64,000 bases of DNA. Source: a bacterium (lineage in GTDB: Bacteria; UBP6; UBA1177). This document shows, piece by piece, positions 23,621-33,600 of this stretch. The position numbers were made by a program, and so were the translations under genes. Positions within the stretch are counted from its first letter, which is position 1. Every line of letters starts with the position of its first letter. Location: NCBI GenBank assembly GCA_017961325.1, contig JAGCXM010000005.1, positions 1-64,000 on the forward strand, given 5' to 3'. The notes beneath the pieces are model-generated. The model searched no databases. It was not told the DNA's origin and saw only the letters and a list, made by a program, of their open reading frames with translations.

Positions 23621-24442
23621 TTAGAGGCTTAAAGACTGTCTCGGTTTGTTAGGCCGCGGATTGTCATAAGTTGCAGTAAAATCGAAATTGACTTCGACTT
23701 CATCGTCGCTGTCGCCTTGCGGAAAAACGGTATCTTCAAGTTTTTCTATGGTGCAGTTCACAACGTATTTATCCGTGAAAGTATTGTTTCTGAGTTTGAT
23801 GTCATAGACTTCGCCGTCGGGAGCAATCATGAATTTAAGAGTGAATTTGCCCTTCATTCTAGGGTTTTTAGCCTTCCGGGACTCGTAGCATTCGCGGAAT
23901 TTCTTCATCTTTGCCAAAGACGCAATCGTTTTTGAACGCAAATTGTTTTTTGCAACTTTTGCCTTATTCTGCTTTGTCATTTGTTTCGGTTTGTCCTTGA
24001 CGACTTTATACGAAAGCCGGTAATCGGCACTTCTAGGATTTCCTGGACGAACTCCTATCGACTCGATCTCTTCTCCGACGCATTCTGCAATTTTAAGTGC
24101 TTCCTTTGATTGAAGTTCCCCTATCCGGATATCTTCAAAAAAACCGTCGTCGTCAATTTCAAGTTCAAAATCGATGTCGATGTCTTCCGCTCGGCCGATT
24201 TTGACCGTGTTCCGGTAACAGTCGATAAAATCAATGTCGAGAAGCCTCATTTTGCGAACGACTTCGGAATCTTTCGAATACCCGTAAAGATGAAGCATTT
24301 CGCCGCCTTCCATTTCTGCTGAACCGATTTCGGAATTAGTTACTCTTTTTTCCGATTTTGCCTTTTTGGAAGTGCCGCCGGACGAGCAGGAAAATGAAAA
24401 AACGACACAGAAAACTGACAGAACAATCAATAAACGTTTCAT
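23621..24442 (-). CDS. Lipoprotein with AgmX/PglI-like C-terminal domain
   Basis: A 273-residue lipoprotein (lipobox SFSC near residue 19). The last ~90 residues follow the pattern FRECYESRKAKNP...GKFTLKFMIAPDGEVYDIKL...NCTIEKLEDTVFP. This is the TonB-like AgmX/PglI C-terminal domain common in Myxococcota, where it is linked to gliding and envelope complexes. A related half-repeat (DFIDCYRNTVK...FELEIDDDGFFEDIRIGEL) occurs in the N-terminal part, so the protein probably holds two such folds. Its start immediately follows the HAD gene's stop. Confidence 0.78.
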   Translation of the reverse strand: MKRLLIVLSVFCVVFSFSCSSGGTSKKAKSEKRVTNSEIGSAEMEGGEMLHLYGYSKDSEVVRKMRLLDIDFIDCYRNTVKIGRAEDIDIDFELEIDDDGFFEDIRIGELQSKEALKIAECVGEEIESIGVRPGNPRSADYRLSYKVVKDKPKQMTKQNKAKVAKNNLRSKTIASLAKMKKFRECYESRKAKNPRMKGKFTLKFMIAPDGEVYDIKLRNNTFTDKYVVNCTIEKLEDTVFPQGDSDDEVEVNFDFTATYDNPRPNKPRQSLSL

Positions 24443-25090
24443 TCAACCTCTGATTATTTTTACAAGTTCTCCTATAGATTCAAAAACCGGAGCTCCGGTA
24501 TTTCTTAATATTTCCGCATTGTTATGGCCTCTGGAGACAAGTGCCGCATCGCAGCACAGAGCTTTTGCAGTTTCATAGTCGTGACAGGTGTCGCCTACAA
24601 AGAGAATCTCTCTTTCAGAATATCCCGATTTTTCGAGAATTTTCTTGCAGAGATGGGTTTTTCCTTCGGCGTAATAGTTTTCAATTCCTTCAATAAAACG
24701 GAAATATTGGGAAATCCTCAGCATTTCGACATGTCTGTTCAGCATTTCGTGTTCCATCGCCGAAAAAATCCCGAGTTCGATTCCGGATTTCCGGAGTTCT
24801 TCCAAAGTCGGAACGATATCCGGGAAAAGTTTTACCCTGTCAACGTTGGAAATGTACAATTCCCCGAATTCTTTAGTGATTTCTTCCCATTCGTTGCTTA
24901 CGTCCAAGCCTAACTCCCTGTAAAACGTAGAAACGGGAAATAAAAAATTTTCCCTGTAATATTCAAGGGTTATCGGTTTAATTCTTCTTTTTTCCAGAAC
25001 ACCGTTTATCGCATTGAGATTAAGCCAGACATCGTCGATCAGAGTGCCGTTCCAGTCGAAGATGATCATTTTTTTGTTGTCGTAGATCAT
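24443..25090 (-). CDS. HAD family phosphatase
   Basis: A 215-residue haloacid-dehalogenase hydrolase. Motif I is IIFDWNGTLIDD with Asp as nucleophile, motif II is GIFSAMEHE, the Lys of motif III lies in GKTHLCKKIL, and motif IV is ILFVGDTCHDYETAK. The cap is helical, as in phosphoglycolate-phosphatase-like enzymes, but the substrate is unknown. DWNGT (rather than DxDGT) is a common variant. GGAG precedes the ATG, and the gene lies 3 bp from the upstream lipoprotein gene, forming a three-gene unit with the AgmX-like gene. Confidence 0.88.
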   Translation of the reverse strand: MIYDNKKMIIFDWNGTLIDDVWLNLNAINGVLEKRRIKPITLEYYRENFLFPVSTFYRELGLDVSNEWEEITKEFGELYISNVDRVKLFPDIVPTLEELRKSGIELGIFSAMEHEMLNRHVEMLRISQYFRFIEGIENYYAEGKTHLCKKILEKSGYSEREILFVGDTCHDYETAKALCCDAALVSRGHNNAEILRNTGAPVFESIGELVKIIRG

Positions 25091-25093
25091 TCT

Positions 25094-25678
25094 TTACTCC
25101 ACGGCATAGCTTATAAGCTCGGTAGTCGTCTGAGGATAAACCTTGTCTTCGCGGACGTCTTCAAGAACTGTGACTATTTTGACGATACCGACTTTCAATG
25201 CGAAATAATGGTATGTGTGCAGCACTTTTTTATCCGGCAGTTCCACGGACGAGTGAACTTTTATCGTTCCCTCGAAAGTTCCGGCGGGAACCGTAACGGT
25301 CTCGTCGACTCCTTCGGTTTTTCTGATTTCGCGCGTTTTCTGATTTACGATCGTAATCCACGATTCCCTTTGGAGCGGGAACATCAAAAGATAACGTTCA
25401 GTGTCGCGGATTCCGTGTCTGTCGACCTTGAGTTTGCCGCCCTTGTTGTCAAGAAACCATTCGCCGTCAGTTCCGACGATGCTGATCTCGTTTTCGCCGC
25501 TCTGACCGAAATAGTTGACCTTGTATTTCCAGCTGTTGCCGACGGCAAGCGGGAAATAGCGCATAGCCGACTCTCTGTAATCGGAAAGATGGTAAGGCTT
25601 ATCCTTTTTTTTGTCTGCGCTGCACGAAATCTGAACGACCGAAATAAACACGATAAAAAGCAAAAGCAGTTTTTTCAT
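25094..25678 (-). CDS. Small lipoprotein of unknown function
   Basis: A 194-residue lipoprotein with signal MKKLLLLFIVFISVVQISC. The mature part starts with a short charged linker, then YFPLAVGNSWKYKVNYFGQSGENEISIVG and VPAGTFEGTIKVHSSVEL. The wording 'PLAVGNSWxY...VPAGTFxG' recurs in many secreted bacterial proteins of unknown role. The start at 25678 has AGAGG 5 nt upstream; the frame extends further but without signal-peptide character. It is the first gene of the unit with the HAD and AgmX-like genes. Confidence 0.82.
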   Translation of the reverse strand: MKKLLLLFIVFISVVQISCSADKKKDKPYHLSDYRESAMRYFPLAVGNSWKYKVNYFGQSGENEISIVGTDGEWFLDNKGGKLKVDRHGIRDTERYLLMFPLQRESWITIVNQKTREIRKTEGVDETVTVPAGTFEGTIKVHSSVELPDKKVLHTYHYFALKVGIVKIVTVLEDVREDKVYPQTTTELISYAVE

Positions 25679-25714
25679 AACAACCTCTTTAAAGACCCAA
25701 ATTTTTGACGAAAG

Positions 25715-25742
25715 ATTATAATGATTTGCAAAAAAAGAGCAA
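25715..25742 (-). promoter_or_regulatory. Promoter of the lipoprotein-HAD-AgmX unit
   Basis: On the minus strand, TTGCTC (25737-25742), 16 bp, TATAAT (25715-25720, perfect). It lies 37 bp before the start codon. Confidence 0.65.
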
Positions 25743-25792
25743 TTTAATGTTGAATAGAGATTTCTGTGCAAAATTTCGGGTGATTTCCCTCC

Positions 25793-25820
25793 TTGACTCT
25801 GCATGTATAAAAAATAAACT
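25793..25820 (+). promoter_or_regulatory. Promoter of the small peptide gene
   Basis: TTGACT (25793-25798), 16 bp, TAAACT (25815-25820), about 30 bp before the ribosome site of the small ORF at 25850. Confidence 0.45.
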
Positions 25821-25849
25821 AATCAGTTTTTAATTCTTCGGAGATACAC

Positions 25850-26008
25850 ATGTCCGGATGCTTAAAATTATTTTTGGTTTTCTTGGTTTTGCTCCTATTT
25901 GTTTCCTCTTCATACTCAAACGTGATTGGGAATGTTACTGTAAAGAAACAGGAATTTGTCCGTTGGAAGAATAAAAATTTCGGCAGAAGCCGAAGAAAAC
26001 GATTATGA
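25850..26008 (+). CDS. Small secreted or membrane peptide (52 aa)
   Basis: The ATG is preceded by GGAG at 6 nt and by a promoter-like pair at 25793-25820. The product starts MSGCLKLFLVFLVLLLFVSSSYS, a textbook signal peptide or single membrane helix. About 28 polar residues follow, ending in a strongly basic tail (FGRSRRKRL). It may be a secreted cationic peptide or a small membrane protein. It lies 57 bp upstream of the helicase gene. No family is recognised. Confidence 0.55.
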   Translation: MSGCLKLFLVFLVLLLFVSSSYSNVIGNVTVKKQEFVRWKNKNFGRSRRKRL

Positions 26009-26065
26009 TTTAAGTGAAATAAATTTATTTTTTGGTTATTGTTCGCAAGGAGGTGATTTTTCACA

Positions 26066-28180
26066 ATGGCAAGATTCGTTGTCACAGAAAACGGAGGCTT
26101 TCTTGAAATCGAGCCTGAGGACTTAGGGCTGAGTTCCGACTTTTCGGAATACGACTTTCCTGAACTCGACAGTTCCGAGCGGGAACGTTACAACGAGCTG
26201 AAATCGGTCATAAAAAGCATCGAAGAGCGTGTTACGCCGGTTTCAAAATTCAAAATCGGCGAAATCGAGCAGATTTATAAAAATCAGCTGAATCAGGCAC
26301 AGGCCGATGCCGTTTTTGCAACGGAAGGTCCGGTTTTGGTTATTGCCGGAGCAGGAAGCGGAAAGACGCGGACGATTGTTTACCGGACAGCTTACATGCT
26401 GCAGAAGGGGATTTCCCCCGAATCGATTCTGCTTCTCACTTTTACGAGACGCGCCGCAGGAGAGATGACCGACCGCGTGAACAAGCTCATAGGTTCGGCA
26501 CTCGCCGACAGGATCACGGCCGGAACATTCCACAGTTTTGCAAATCTTCAGCTCAGGAAATACGGGCGTTTCATCGGTATCATGCCGAATTTCACGATAT
26601 GCGATACCGTCGATTCAGCCGATATGATGGACCTCATAAAAAACAAGCTCGACATAAAGAAAAACGGCAAGACGATGCCTAAGAAAGGGACTATTGCAGA
26701 GATCATCAGCCGTTCGCGCAACCACCTCAAACCTATATCCGAAGTTATAGAAGGGTATTACTGCAAATATATTGATTTTATTGATGAAATAAACCAGATT
26801 GCAGAGCTCTACGCACAGTATAAGGCCGAAAGGAATCTACTTGATTATGACGATCTCCTGGAAAAATTCATGCAGCTGCTCGAAAGTTCGCCCGAAGTTT
26901 TGGAAAAGCTGCAGAACCGCTACAGATACGTGATGGTTGACGAATATCAGGATACAAATGTATTTCAGGGCAAGATCGCCGATCTCATTGCACAAAAAAG
27001 CCGTAACATTATGGTCGTCGGTGACGATTCGCAGAGCATTTACGCTTTCAGAGGAGCGAATTTCGAAAACATTCTCCGTTTTCCGCAGAAGTGGGAGGAT
27101 GCGCGTCTTATCAAACTTTTCAGAAACTACCGTTCGGAAAGGGCTTTGCTTGACTACACCAATGAAATCATTAATAATTTTTATGTCTCATACGAAAAAG
27201 CGCTCGTCTCGAATATCGATCGGACATGCGTGAAACCGGTTGTCAGAAGGTTCGAATCAGCTGAAAAGGAGGGCGAATTCGTTGCTGATGAAATCGAAAA
27301 ACTGCTTGAAAGCCGCATCAGACCTGAAGAGATCGCAGTGCTTTACCGTTCGAGTTTTCACGCGAATTTCATTCAGACCGCACTTTTGAAAAGAGGGATA
27401 GAGTTTGCCGTTTTCGGCGGAGTGAAATTTATGGAAAGGCGGCACATCAAGGACGTTCTGAGCTATCTCAAAGTCGTGCAGAACAGAAGCGATTCCGTTG
27501 CCCTCAACAGGATTTTCAAGCTCGTTCCCGGAGTCGGTGCTGCAACTGCCGCAAAAATTGCTGAAGGTTACGCTGCAGAAGGCGCCGGAGTTTTGAAAAA
27601 ATACGCCAAAAAGAAATATTATGAAGATCTGGAAAAACTCTGCGATATGCTTGAATCGGCTTCAAACGATGAACTTAAAATAAGTGAAGTGCTTAAAATC
27701 GTTATGGATTTTTACAAGCCCGTTCTTGAGGAACTTGAAGAGGACAGCGATGACAGAATGAAGGATTTTTCGGTTCTTGTCCAACTTGCCTCAGCTTATT
27801 CGGAACTTGAAAAATTCCTTGCAGATTTCGCACTCGATCCGCCCGATTCGCAGCTTAATTCCTCAAAAGTCGCGGCAAATCCGGCTGAAAACGGAAACAA
27901 GGTCGTTCTTTCGACGATTCACAGCGCGAAAGGGCTTGAATGGGACAGCGTTTTCGTGATAAATCTCTGCGAAGGAGCCTTCCCCGCTGAAAAATCGGTC
28001 ACGAAAATCGACGATCTGGAAGAGGAACGGAGGCTTTTTTACGTCGCATGCTCTAGAGCGAAATCGAGGCTTTATCTCACTTATCCGCAGCAGAGAAACA
28101 TGTACGGCAGATTCAATGCCGGTGTTTTGCCGAGCAGGTTTCTGGCGGAAATCGGCAGGTCTTTTTACGAATTTTCCTAA
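26066..28180 (+). CDS. UvrD/Rep/PcrA-type superfamily I DNA helicase
   Basis: A 704-residue 3'-5' DNA helicase. An unusual acidic N-terminal extension of about 75 residues precedes the Q-motif LNQAQADAV. Helicase motifs follow in order: Walker A AGAGSGKTRT, LLTFTRRAAGEM (Ia), VDEYQDTN (II), GDDSQSIYAFRGA (III), FRNYRS (IV), STIHSAKGLEWDSVFVI (V) and EERRLFYVACSRAKSRLYL (VI). Such enzymes act in DNA repair and removal of protein blocks; which of UvrD, Rep or PcrA it replaces is not decidable here. A full AAGGAGGTGA site precedes the ATG. Confidence 0.93.
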   Translation: MARFVVTENGGFLEIEPEDLGLSSDFSEYDFPELDSSERERYNELKSVIKSIEERVTPVSKFKIGEIEQIYKNQLNQAQADAVFATEGPVLVIAGAGSGKTRTIVYRTAYMLQKGISPESILLLTFTRRAAGEMTDRVNKLIGSALADRITAGTFHSFANLQLRKYGRFIGIMPNFTICDTVDSADMMDLIKNKLDIKKNGKTMPKKGTIAEIISRSRNHLKPISEVIEGYYCKYIDFIDEINQIAELYAQYKAERNLLDYDDLLEKFMQLLESSPEVLEKLQNRYRYVMVDEYQDTNVFQGKIADLIAQKSRNIMVVGDDSQSIYAFRGANFENILRFPQKWEDARLIKLFRNYRSERALLDYTNEIINNFYVSYEKALVSNIDRTCVKPVVRRFESAEKEGEFVADEIEKLLESRIRPEEIAVLYRSSFHANFIQTALLKRGIEFAVFGGVKFMERRHIKDVLSYLKVVQNRSDSVALNRIFKLVPGVGAATAAKIAEGYAAEGAGVLKKYAKKKYYEDLEKLCDMLESASNDELKISEVLKIVMDFYKPVLEELEEDSDDRMKDFSVLVQLASAYSELEKFLADFALDPPDSQLNSSKVAANPAENGNKVVLSTIHSAKGLEWDSVFVINLCEGAFPAEKSVTKIDDLEEERRLFYVACSRAKSRLYLTYPQQRNMYGRFNAGVLPSRFLAEIGRSFYEFS

Positions 28181-28203
28181 TTATCTTTATATTTTTAAAA
28201 AAT

Positions 28204-28231
28204 TTGAGTATTTAATATTGCTGAGTAGTAT
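28204..28231 (+). promoter_or_regulatory. Promoter of the coaBC-to-M23 operon
   Basis: TTGAGT (28204-28209), 16 bp, TAGTAT (28226-28231), giving a leader of about 25 nt before coaBC. Confidence 0.45.
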
Positions 28232-28263
28232 GAAGCGTTTGTTTTTGAAGTGGTTTTTTTTGC

Positions 28264-29493
28264 ATGGTTTCTGCGGGATTGGAAAATAAGAATCTTCTTC
28301 TCATAGTTTCCGGCGGAATTGCGGCCTATAAATCGGTTTTTCTTCTGAGGAAACTTGTTAAATCCGGTGCTTCAGTTCAGGTTGTTGGAACTGCCAACTC
28401 ATTGAATTTTATAGGAAAATCTACCTGGGAAGCGCTTTCCGGCAAAACTCCGCTATTCGATTCTTTCGAAACTTTCGATTCATCGAAAATAACCCACATC
28501 ACGCTTGCTCAGGATGTTGACGCCGTTATCGTCGCGCCTGCTACGGCGAATATCATTGCAAAAGCATCATGCGGAATAGCGGACGATCTTGCTTCGACGA
28601 TTCTTGCTGCGGCAACCGTGCCTGTTCTTTTCGCTCCGGCGATGAATACGGCCATGTTCGGGAACCCTGCAAATCTTGAAAATATCGAACGGCTGAAAAA
28701 ACGGAAAAACGTTTTTTTCGCCGAGCCTGAAAGCGGTTGCCTTGCATGCGGAACGGTCGGAAAGGGGAGAATGGTCGAACCTGAGGAGATTATTTTCAAA
28801 CTTGATGAAATTTTTTACCCGCTGAAACGAAGCGGCGTGAAATGGCTTGTTACGGGCGGTGCGACACGGGAATATCTTGATCCGGTGAGGTTCGTTACGA
28901 ACGGTTCTTCGGGAAAAACCGGTTTCGCAGTTTCGGAAGCTGCTTTCAAAACCGGGGGGGATGTTACTTTCGTCGGCGTCAACGCAGAACCTTCGTTTAA
29001 TCCGGGATATTCGGTCGTCAAAACGGTTACAGCTGCAGAAACGGCCGGAACCGTTGAAAAATATGTGAAAAATGCCGATATTTTCGTTATGAGTGCTGCG
29101 ATTGCCGACTATTCTCCGGAAAAAAGCGGACAGAAAATCAAAAAAGGGGAAGAATCACTTTCTGTAGAATTTTTCAGGACTTCGGACATTCTTGCCGAAT
29201 CGGTGAAGTGGACGAAACCGGATGCAGTACGTATCGGTTTCGCAGCCGAGACTGAAAATCTCGAAGAAAACGCGCGGAAAAAACTCGAAAGGAAAAATCT
29301 CGATTTCGTTGTAGCAAATCTTGTATCTTCGGAGTTCAATCCTTTCGGGGCGGATACCAACTCCGTCAGAATCGTTTTTGCAGACCGCATTGAAGAATTT
29401 GAAAACATAACAAAGACTCAACTTGCAGATATTATTGTAGAATATGCTCTGAAAACATATGAGGTGAAACACAATGAACGAAAGAACAGGTGA
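28264..29493 (+). CDS. coaBC: Phosphopantothenoylcysteine decarboxylase/phosphopantothenate-cysteine ligase
   Basis: A 409-residue bifunctional enzyme of coenzyme A synthesis. The N-terminal flavoprotein half (CoaC) has VSGGIAAYKS, the catalytic His of THITLAQ, PATANIIAK, APAMNTAM and the active Cys in SGCLACGTVGKGRM. The C-terminal half (CoaB) has VTGGATREYLDPVRFVTNGSSGKTG and MSAAIADYSP. It adds cysteine to 4'-phosphopantothenate and then decarboxylates the product. It shares its operon with coaD, five genes downstream. It overlaps the DtxR-like gene by 20 bp. Confidence 0.96.
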   Translation: MVSAGLENKNLLLIVSGGIAAYKSVFLLRKLVKSGASVQVVGTANSLNFIGKSTWEALSGKTPLFDSFETFDSSKITHITLAQDVDAVIVAPATANIIAKASCGIADDLASTILAAATVPVLFAPAMNTAMFGNPANLENIERLKKRKNVFFAEPESGCLACGTVGKGRMVEPEEIIFKLDEIFYPLKRSGVKWLVTGGATREYLDPVRFVTNGSSGKTGFAVSEAAFKTGGDVTFVGVNAEPSFNPGYSVVKTVTAAETAGTVEKYVKNADIFVMSAAIADYSPEKSGQKIKKGEESLSVEFFRTSDILAESVKWTKPDAVRIGFAAETENLEENARKKLERKNLDFVVANLVSSEFNPFGADTNSVRIVFADRIEEFENITKTQLADIIVEYALKTYEVKHNERKNR

Positions 29494-29917
29494 CAGAAAT
29501 CTCACTTCGACGCAGGAAGATTATCTTGAAGCGATACTTGAACTTACCGCTGAAAGAGCCGTCGCCAGAAATATGGAGCTTTCGAGCAAACTCGGCGTCC
29601 GCCGCGCAACAGTCACGAGAGCGTTGAAACTTCTGACGCAGAAAGGGCTTGTCAACCACGAGATGAACGGATATGTCACTTTAACCGAAGAAGGGAAGGT
29701 CATTGCGCAGGATATTCTTGCGAGACACGAGCTTTTCAAACATTTTTTCAGAGACATTCTCAATCTGGAAGAAGACGAAGCGGATGAAATCGCATGCAAA
29801 ATCGAACATACGGTTTCGGGAAACGCTTTGAATAAGTTCAGACTTTTTATAAAACGTGCAGATGAATGCGAGGGCAAGTGCCCGAATTCATTGAAGTTAA
29901 AGAAAGAAGAGGCTTGA
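29474..29917 (+). CDS. DtxR/MntR-family metal-dependent regulator
   Basis: A 147-residue metal-sensing repressor. The winged helix-turn-helix spans LTSTQEDYLEAILEL...ELSSKLGVRRATVTRALKLLTQKGLVNHEMNGYVTLTEEG. The metal-binding/dimerisation part has ILARHELFKHFFRDIL and EDEADEIACKIEHTVS. No C-terminal SH3-like domain is present, as in MntR. It probably senses Fe(II) or Mn(II). GGTGA precedes the ATG, which lies inside the coaBC end. Its position in a CoA operon is unusual. Confidence 0.9.
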   Translation: MNERTGDRNLTSTQEDYLEAILELTAERAVARNMELSSKLGVRRATVTRALKLLTQKGLVNHEMNGYVTLTEEGKVIAQDILARHELFKHFFRDILNLEEDEADEIACKIEHTVSGNALNKFRLFIKRADECEGKCPNSLKLKKEEA

Positions 29918-29918
29918 T

Positions 29919-30581
29919 TTGCTGGATAAGGATTTTCTGCCGGGCGACATCATACTCATGAAAGGCGATTTTTCACCGTATTTTTTTCTGATAAAGCGCG
30001 GACGCGTTAAATTCGACAACGGAAAAGAGACTTTTTTCCTTTCGGAAGATGATTTCTTCGGCGAGGAAGGATGTTTCTTAGGAAAATCTGCAGATTTTAC
30101 TTCTGCGGTCTGTGAAGAAACCCTGCTCCAGCTTATGGAAAAAGACGAGGCTGAACAATTCATTAATGAAAACGGACAGTTGGCGTTTAAACTCTTTGTT
30201 AAAAATGCCGCTAAGACATATGAATCGGAAGAACCTTTGACGCCGCAGAGTCCGCAGCACATCAGACTTGTTGCCGGAATTCTGCCCTATGTCCTTGAAA
30301 AAAACGGTGAAAAGCCTGAGTTTGCAGCTGAAATAGATTTCGAAACGCTGGCGTCACAGCTCGAACTTTCAAACGACAAGCTCTTGAATCTGTTCGAACT
30401 TTCAAAAGAATTCGGCTATGCGGCGTTCTCAGACGGGCAGATTTTTTCATGCGGCAGGGACAAACTGGTTTCCCTTTTGAAAGATTACGACCGTAAGGAG
30501 GTTTTTGCCGGAATCGGAGGAGAGACGGGGCTCGGAACTTTCTCCTGTTTTAACATTTTAGACGATAAGACAAATATATAA
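29919..30581 (+). CDS. Cyclic-nucleotide-binding-like (CRP-type) protein
   Basis: A 220-residue protein. The N-terminal ~90 residues follow the cNMP-binding beta-roll (LPGDIILMKGDFSPYFFLIKRGRVKF...LSEDDFFGEEGCFLGKSADFTSAVCEETLLQLM). The Arg/Ser of the phosphate-binding cassette are not clearly present, so cyclic nucleotide binding is doubtful. The C-terminal half could be a divergent winged helix (FETLASQLELSNDKLLNLFELSKEFGYAAF) but lacks a strong helix-turn-helix signature. The TTG start has GAAGAGG 6 nt upstream and lies 1 bp after the DtxR-like gene. Confidence 0.7.
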   Translation: MLDKDFLPGDIILMKGDFSPYFFLIKRGRVKFDNGKETFFLSEDDFFGEEGCFLGKSADFTSAVCEETLLQLMEKDEAEQFINENGQLAFKLFVKNAAKTYESEEPLTPQSPQHIRLVAGILPYVLEKNGEKPEFAAEIDFETLASQLELSNDKLLNLFELSKEFGYAAFSDGQIFSCGRDKLVSLLKDYDRKEVFAGIGGETGLGTFSCFNILDDKTNI

Positions 30582-30600
30582 ACAATTCAGAGGTGTTGAA

Positions 30601-33600
30601 ATGAAAATTGTATGTTCAAAATGTAACACAAGCTACCAGATAGACGATTCACGGATTCCCGAAAAGGGGCTTCTGGTGAAATGTTCGGCTTGTCAGAACA
30701 AATTCAGAGTTTTTCTTGAAAAGGAAGACGAAGGGGATTCGAAGGATCCGGATCTTCTTGAATCTGAAAAAAGCGAACCGAAGGAATCGACCGAATCCGG
30801 CATCAAGGAAGAGTCTGTTCAGGAAGAGATTCAGGAAAAACCGGTTGATTTCAGTGCCGGCAGCGAAGCTCAGTTAGATAAAAAAGAGGAAAAATCCGAT
30901 ATCGATTTTTCAAATGACCGCTTTGATTCCGATGACGAACTTTTTGCCGACGATGCTTCCAGTAATTCTAATGAAAAACTTGATTTCGACGATCTGTTTT
31001 CTGATGCTCCTGCTTCCTCCGGAACTTCAGCGAAAACTTCCGGCAACAGTGCGAAAAACCTTTTTGATGACGATGAAGGCGATGATTTGTTCAGCGATCT
31101 TTCGGATGACATAAAGAAAAAGAAGAATGATGCCGAAGACTTTTTGAAAGAACTTTTTGATGGAAATCCGGAGCCGTCGGTTGCATCTCAGACTGTTTTT
31201 TTTAAAAACAGAAAAACAGGCAAAATAACGGGTCCGGTCGAAGAATCTCAGGTAGACCGGCTTATGATGAGCGGCGAAATTTCGGAGGACGACGACATCA
31301 GCTATGACGGCGTTAACTGGGACAGTGATTCCGCTAAAGGAGCGGAAAAATCTGATTTCGAAGATGAAAAAATAGACGATAATTTCGGCAGCGTTCTGTT
31401 TGAAGAGGGAACGATGATTCACAAAGGCGATGCCGAAGAGATAGATTTGAGCGGTTCGGACGAAGGTGACAATGTCGATCATGTCTACATTCCGGATGAA
31501 TTCAGCGAATCCGGTGCAGGAAAACATAAAAAGGCGGCGAAGAAGGGCAAAGGTCGCGGCAATTCGATTCTTTTTTATGCCGGAACGACAGTTGCAACTA
31601 TCGCGATTCTTGCGATTATCGGCGGCGGAGCCTACTATTTTTACGCAAAACGCAGCAATTCTGCGGATATTCTCGACAACATCAGCGAGCAGATTGCGGT
31701 AAATACGGGAACTTTGGCCGATGTCCGCGAAGCTTTGGACAAAGATACGCCGGAAGACTACATGAACAGTATCGGAATCCTGAAACAGTACATAAAACCT
31801 GATGATTCCGCTCCTAGTGCGGTCGGTCTTGACGGCCAGGTCAAGATGAATCTTCTGATTTCATACAACAGAAGGATTGAATCTTCGGCTTCGATAGACG
31901 ACAAAATCACGACCGCTATGAAAAAGGCGGCCGGAAATGCCGATCTCATCAAGGCAAAGGCACTTTATCTCTACGATCAGAAACAATACGACGAAGCGGC
32001 GGCTCTTCTGCAGCCTCTCATCGACAAGAGCGATCAGGAGGTTTTCTATATTTTAGGTTTGATTGCAAGCGGAAAACAGGATCTTGAAAAGGCGGAGAAC
32101 TTCTTCAATACCGGTTTCATTCAGGGCGGCGGAAAAAGCGTTAAAATCATGTATGCTCTGGCAAATATGAAGTTCCAGAACGGCGATACGCAGTCTGCGA
32201 TGGCTTTCATCAACAGAATCATTTCCGAAGCGCCGAATTACATGAAGGCTTATCTTCTGAAGTCGAGAATTTTGATGAACGGCGACATTGAAGAAGCAGA
32301 CAGATTTTTGAAAGGAGTCGATACAAACATCGTCGCTAAGGCGGAAGACTTCCAAAAAGCTGAATATTATCAGATGCTTGCATCTATAGCAAACAGGCGC
32401 GGATTTATGAAGGACGCGATAAAATATTATGAAAAAGCGGTTGAAATCAACCAGAACGATACCGATGCCATAACGAAAATCGCCGATTTCTACGTTCAGA
32501 TTTCAGATTCGACGAAGGCGATGGAATATTACGACATGGCTTTGAAGCTTGATCCGAAATATTCTGCGGCGATCATCGGAAAAACCGAAGTTTATGTTCT
32601 TCTTTCCCAAAAGGAAAAGATTTATCTCGAACTTGCAAAACTTGACCTTAAAACTCTGACCAATCCGCAGCTTCTGGCGCGCGTTGCGAAAATTTATTCC
32701 AACATCGGTGATAAGACAAAGGCGCTGGAATTCTACGATCTGGCGATAAAGTCTGATTCGTCCTATCTTGAGTCTTATATAGCCAAGTCTCAGATTTTAC
32801 TGATGGATTTCAATAAGGTTAAAGAACTTGATCAGATTCTGGTCGTTCTTGAAAAATTGGGGAAGGACCGTTACCCGTATCATTTGATTAAGGCTATTAT
32901 CGACCACAAAAACGCTGATTACAAGAGTGCGGCGGAACATTTTAGACTTGCGGAAGAGAAAAATTCCGCAGGTGACGAAAGAGTCTACTTCTTTTACGGT
33001 GAATTTTTGAAGGATCAGCAGAGGTATGCCGAAGCGTCGGCCATGCTTTACCGCGCATACAAAGTCGATCCGGAGAATTACGATTATATGCAGTCGTATG
33101 TCGACAGCCTTGAAAAGGAGGGAAAATGGAAAAACATTATTTCGCTGCTTGAATCTAAAACTTTTATTGAAAAGAGAAAATACAGAAGCTATTCGTCTCT
33201 TGCAAATGCCTATTTCCACGTCAAAGAATACGATAAGGCCGTTGCAAGCATCGATCATGCTCTTGAACTCAGCTCGCAGAACAGTTCCAATTACTATTTG
33301 AAAGCGAAAATTCTCTATACGATGGGGCGTTATGCCGACGCTGAAAAAGAGATTGACACCGCTGTCGTTCTCGATATGAAAAATTTCGACAACTATATGC
33401 TTTATGCGAGAATTCTTTCGAAACGCGGCGATTTCAAGGGAGCAGTCGAGAAAATCGAAGCTGCGGAAAAACTTGATCCGCATGATCAGGATCTTCTGCT
33501 TATGAAAGGCGTCATCTACAAAAATCTGGATGATTACAGGAACGCATTGAAGTATTTCAACAGAGTCACTAACAAGTCACTGAAAAAAGAGGCCTATCTT

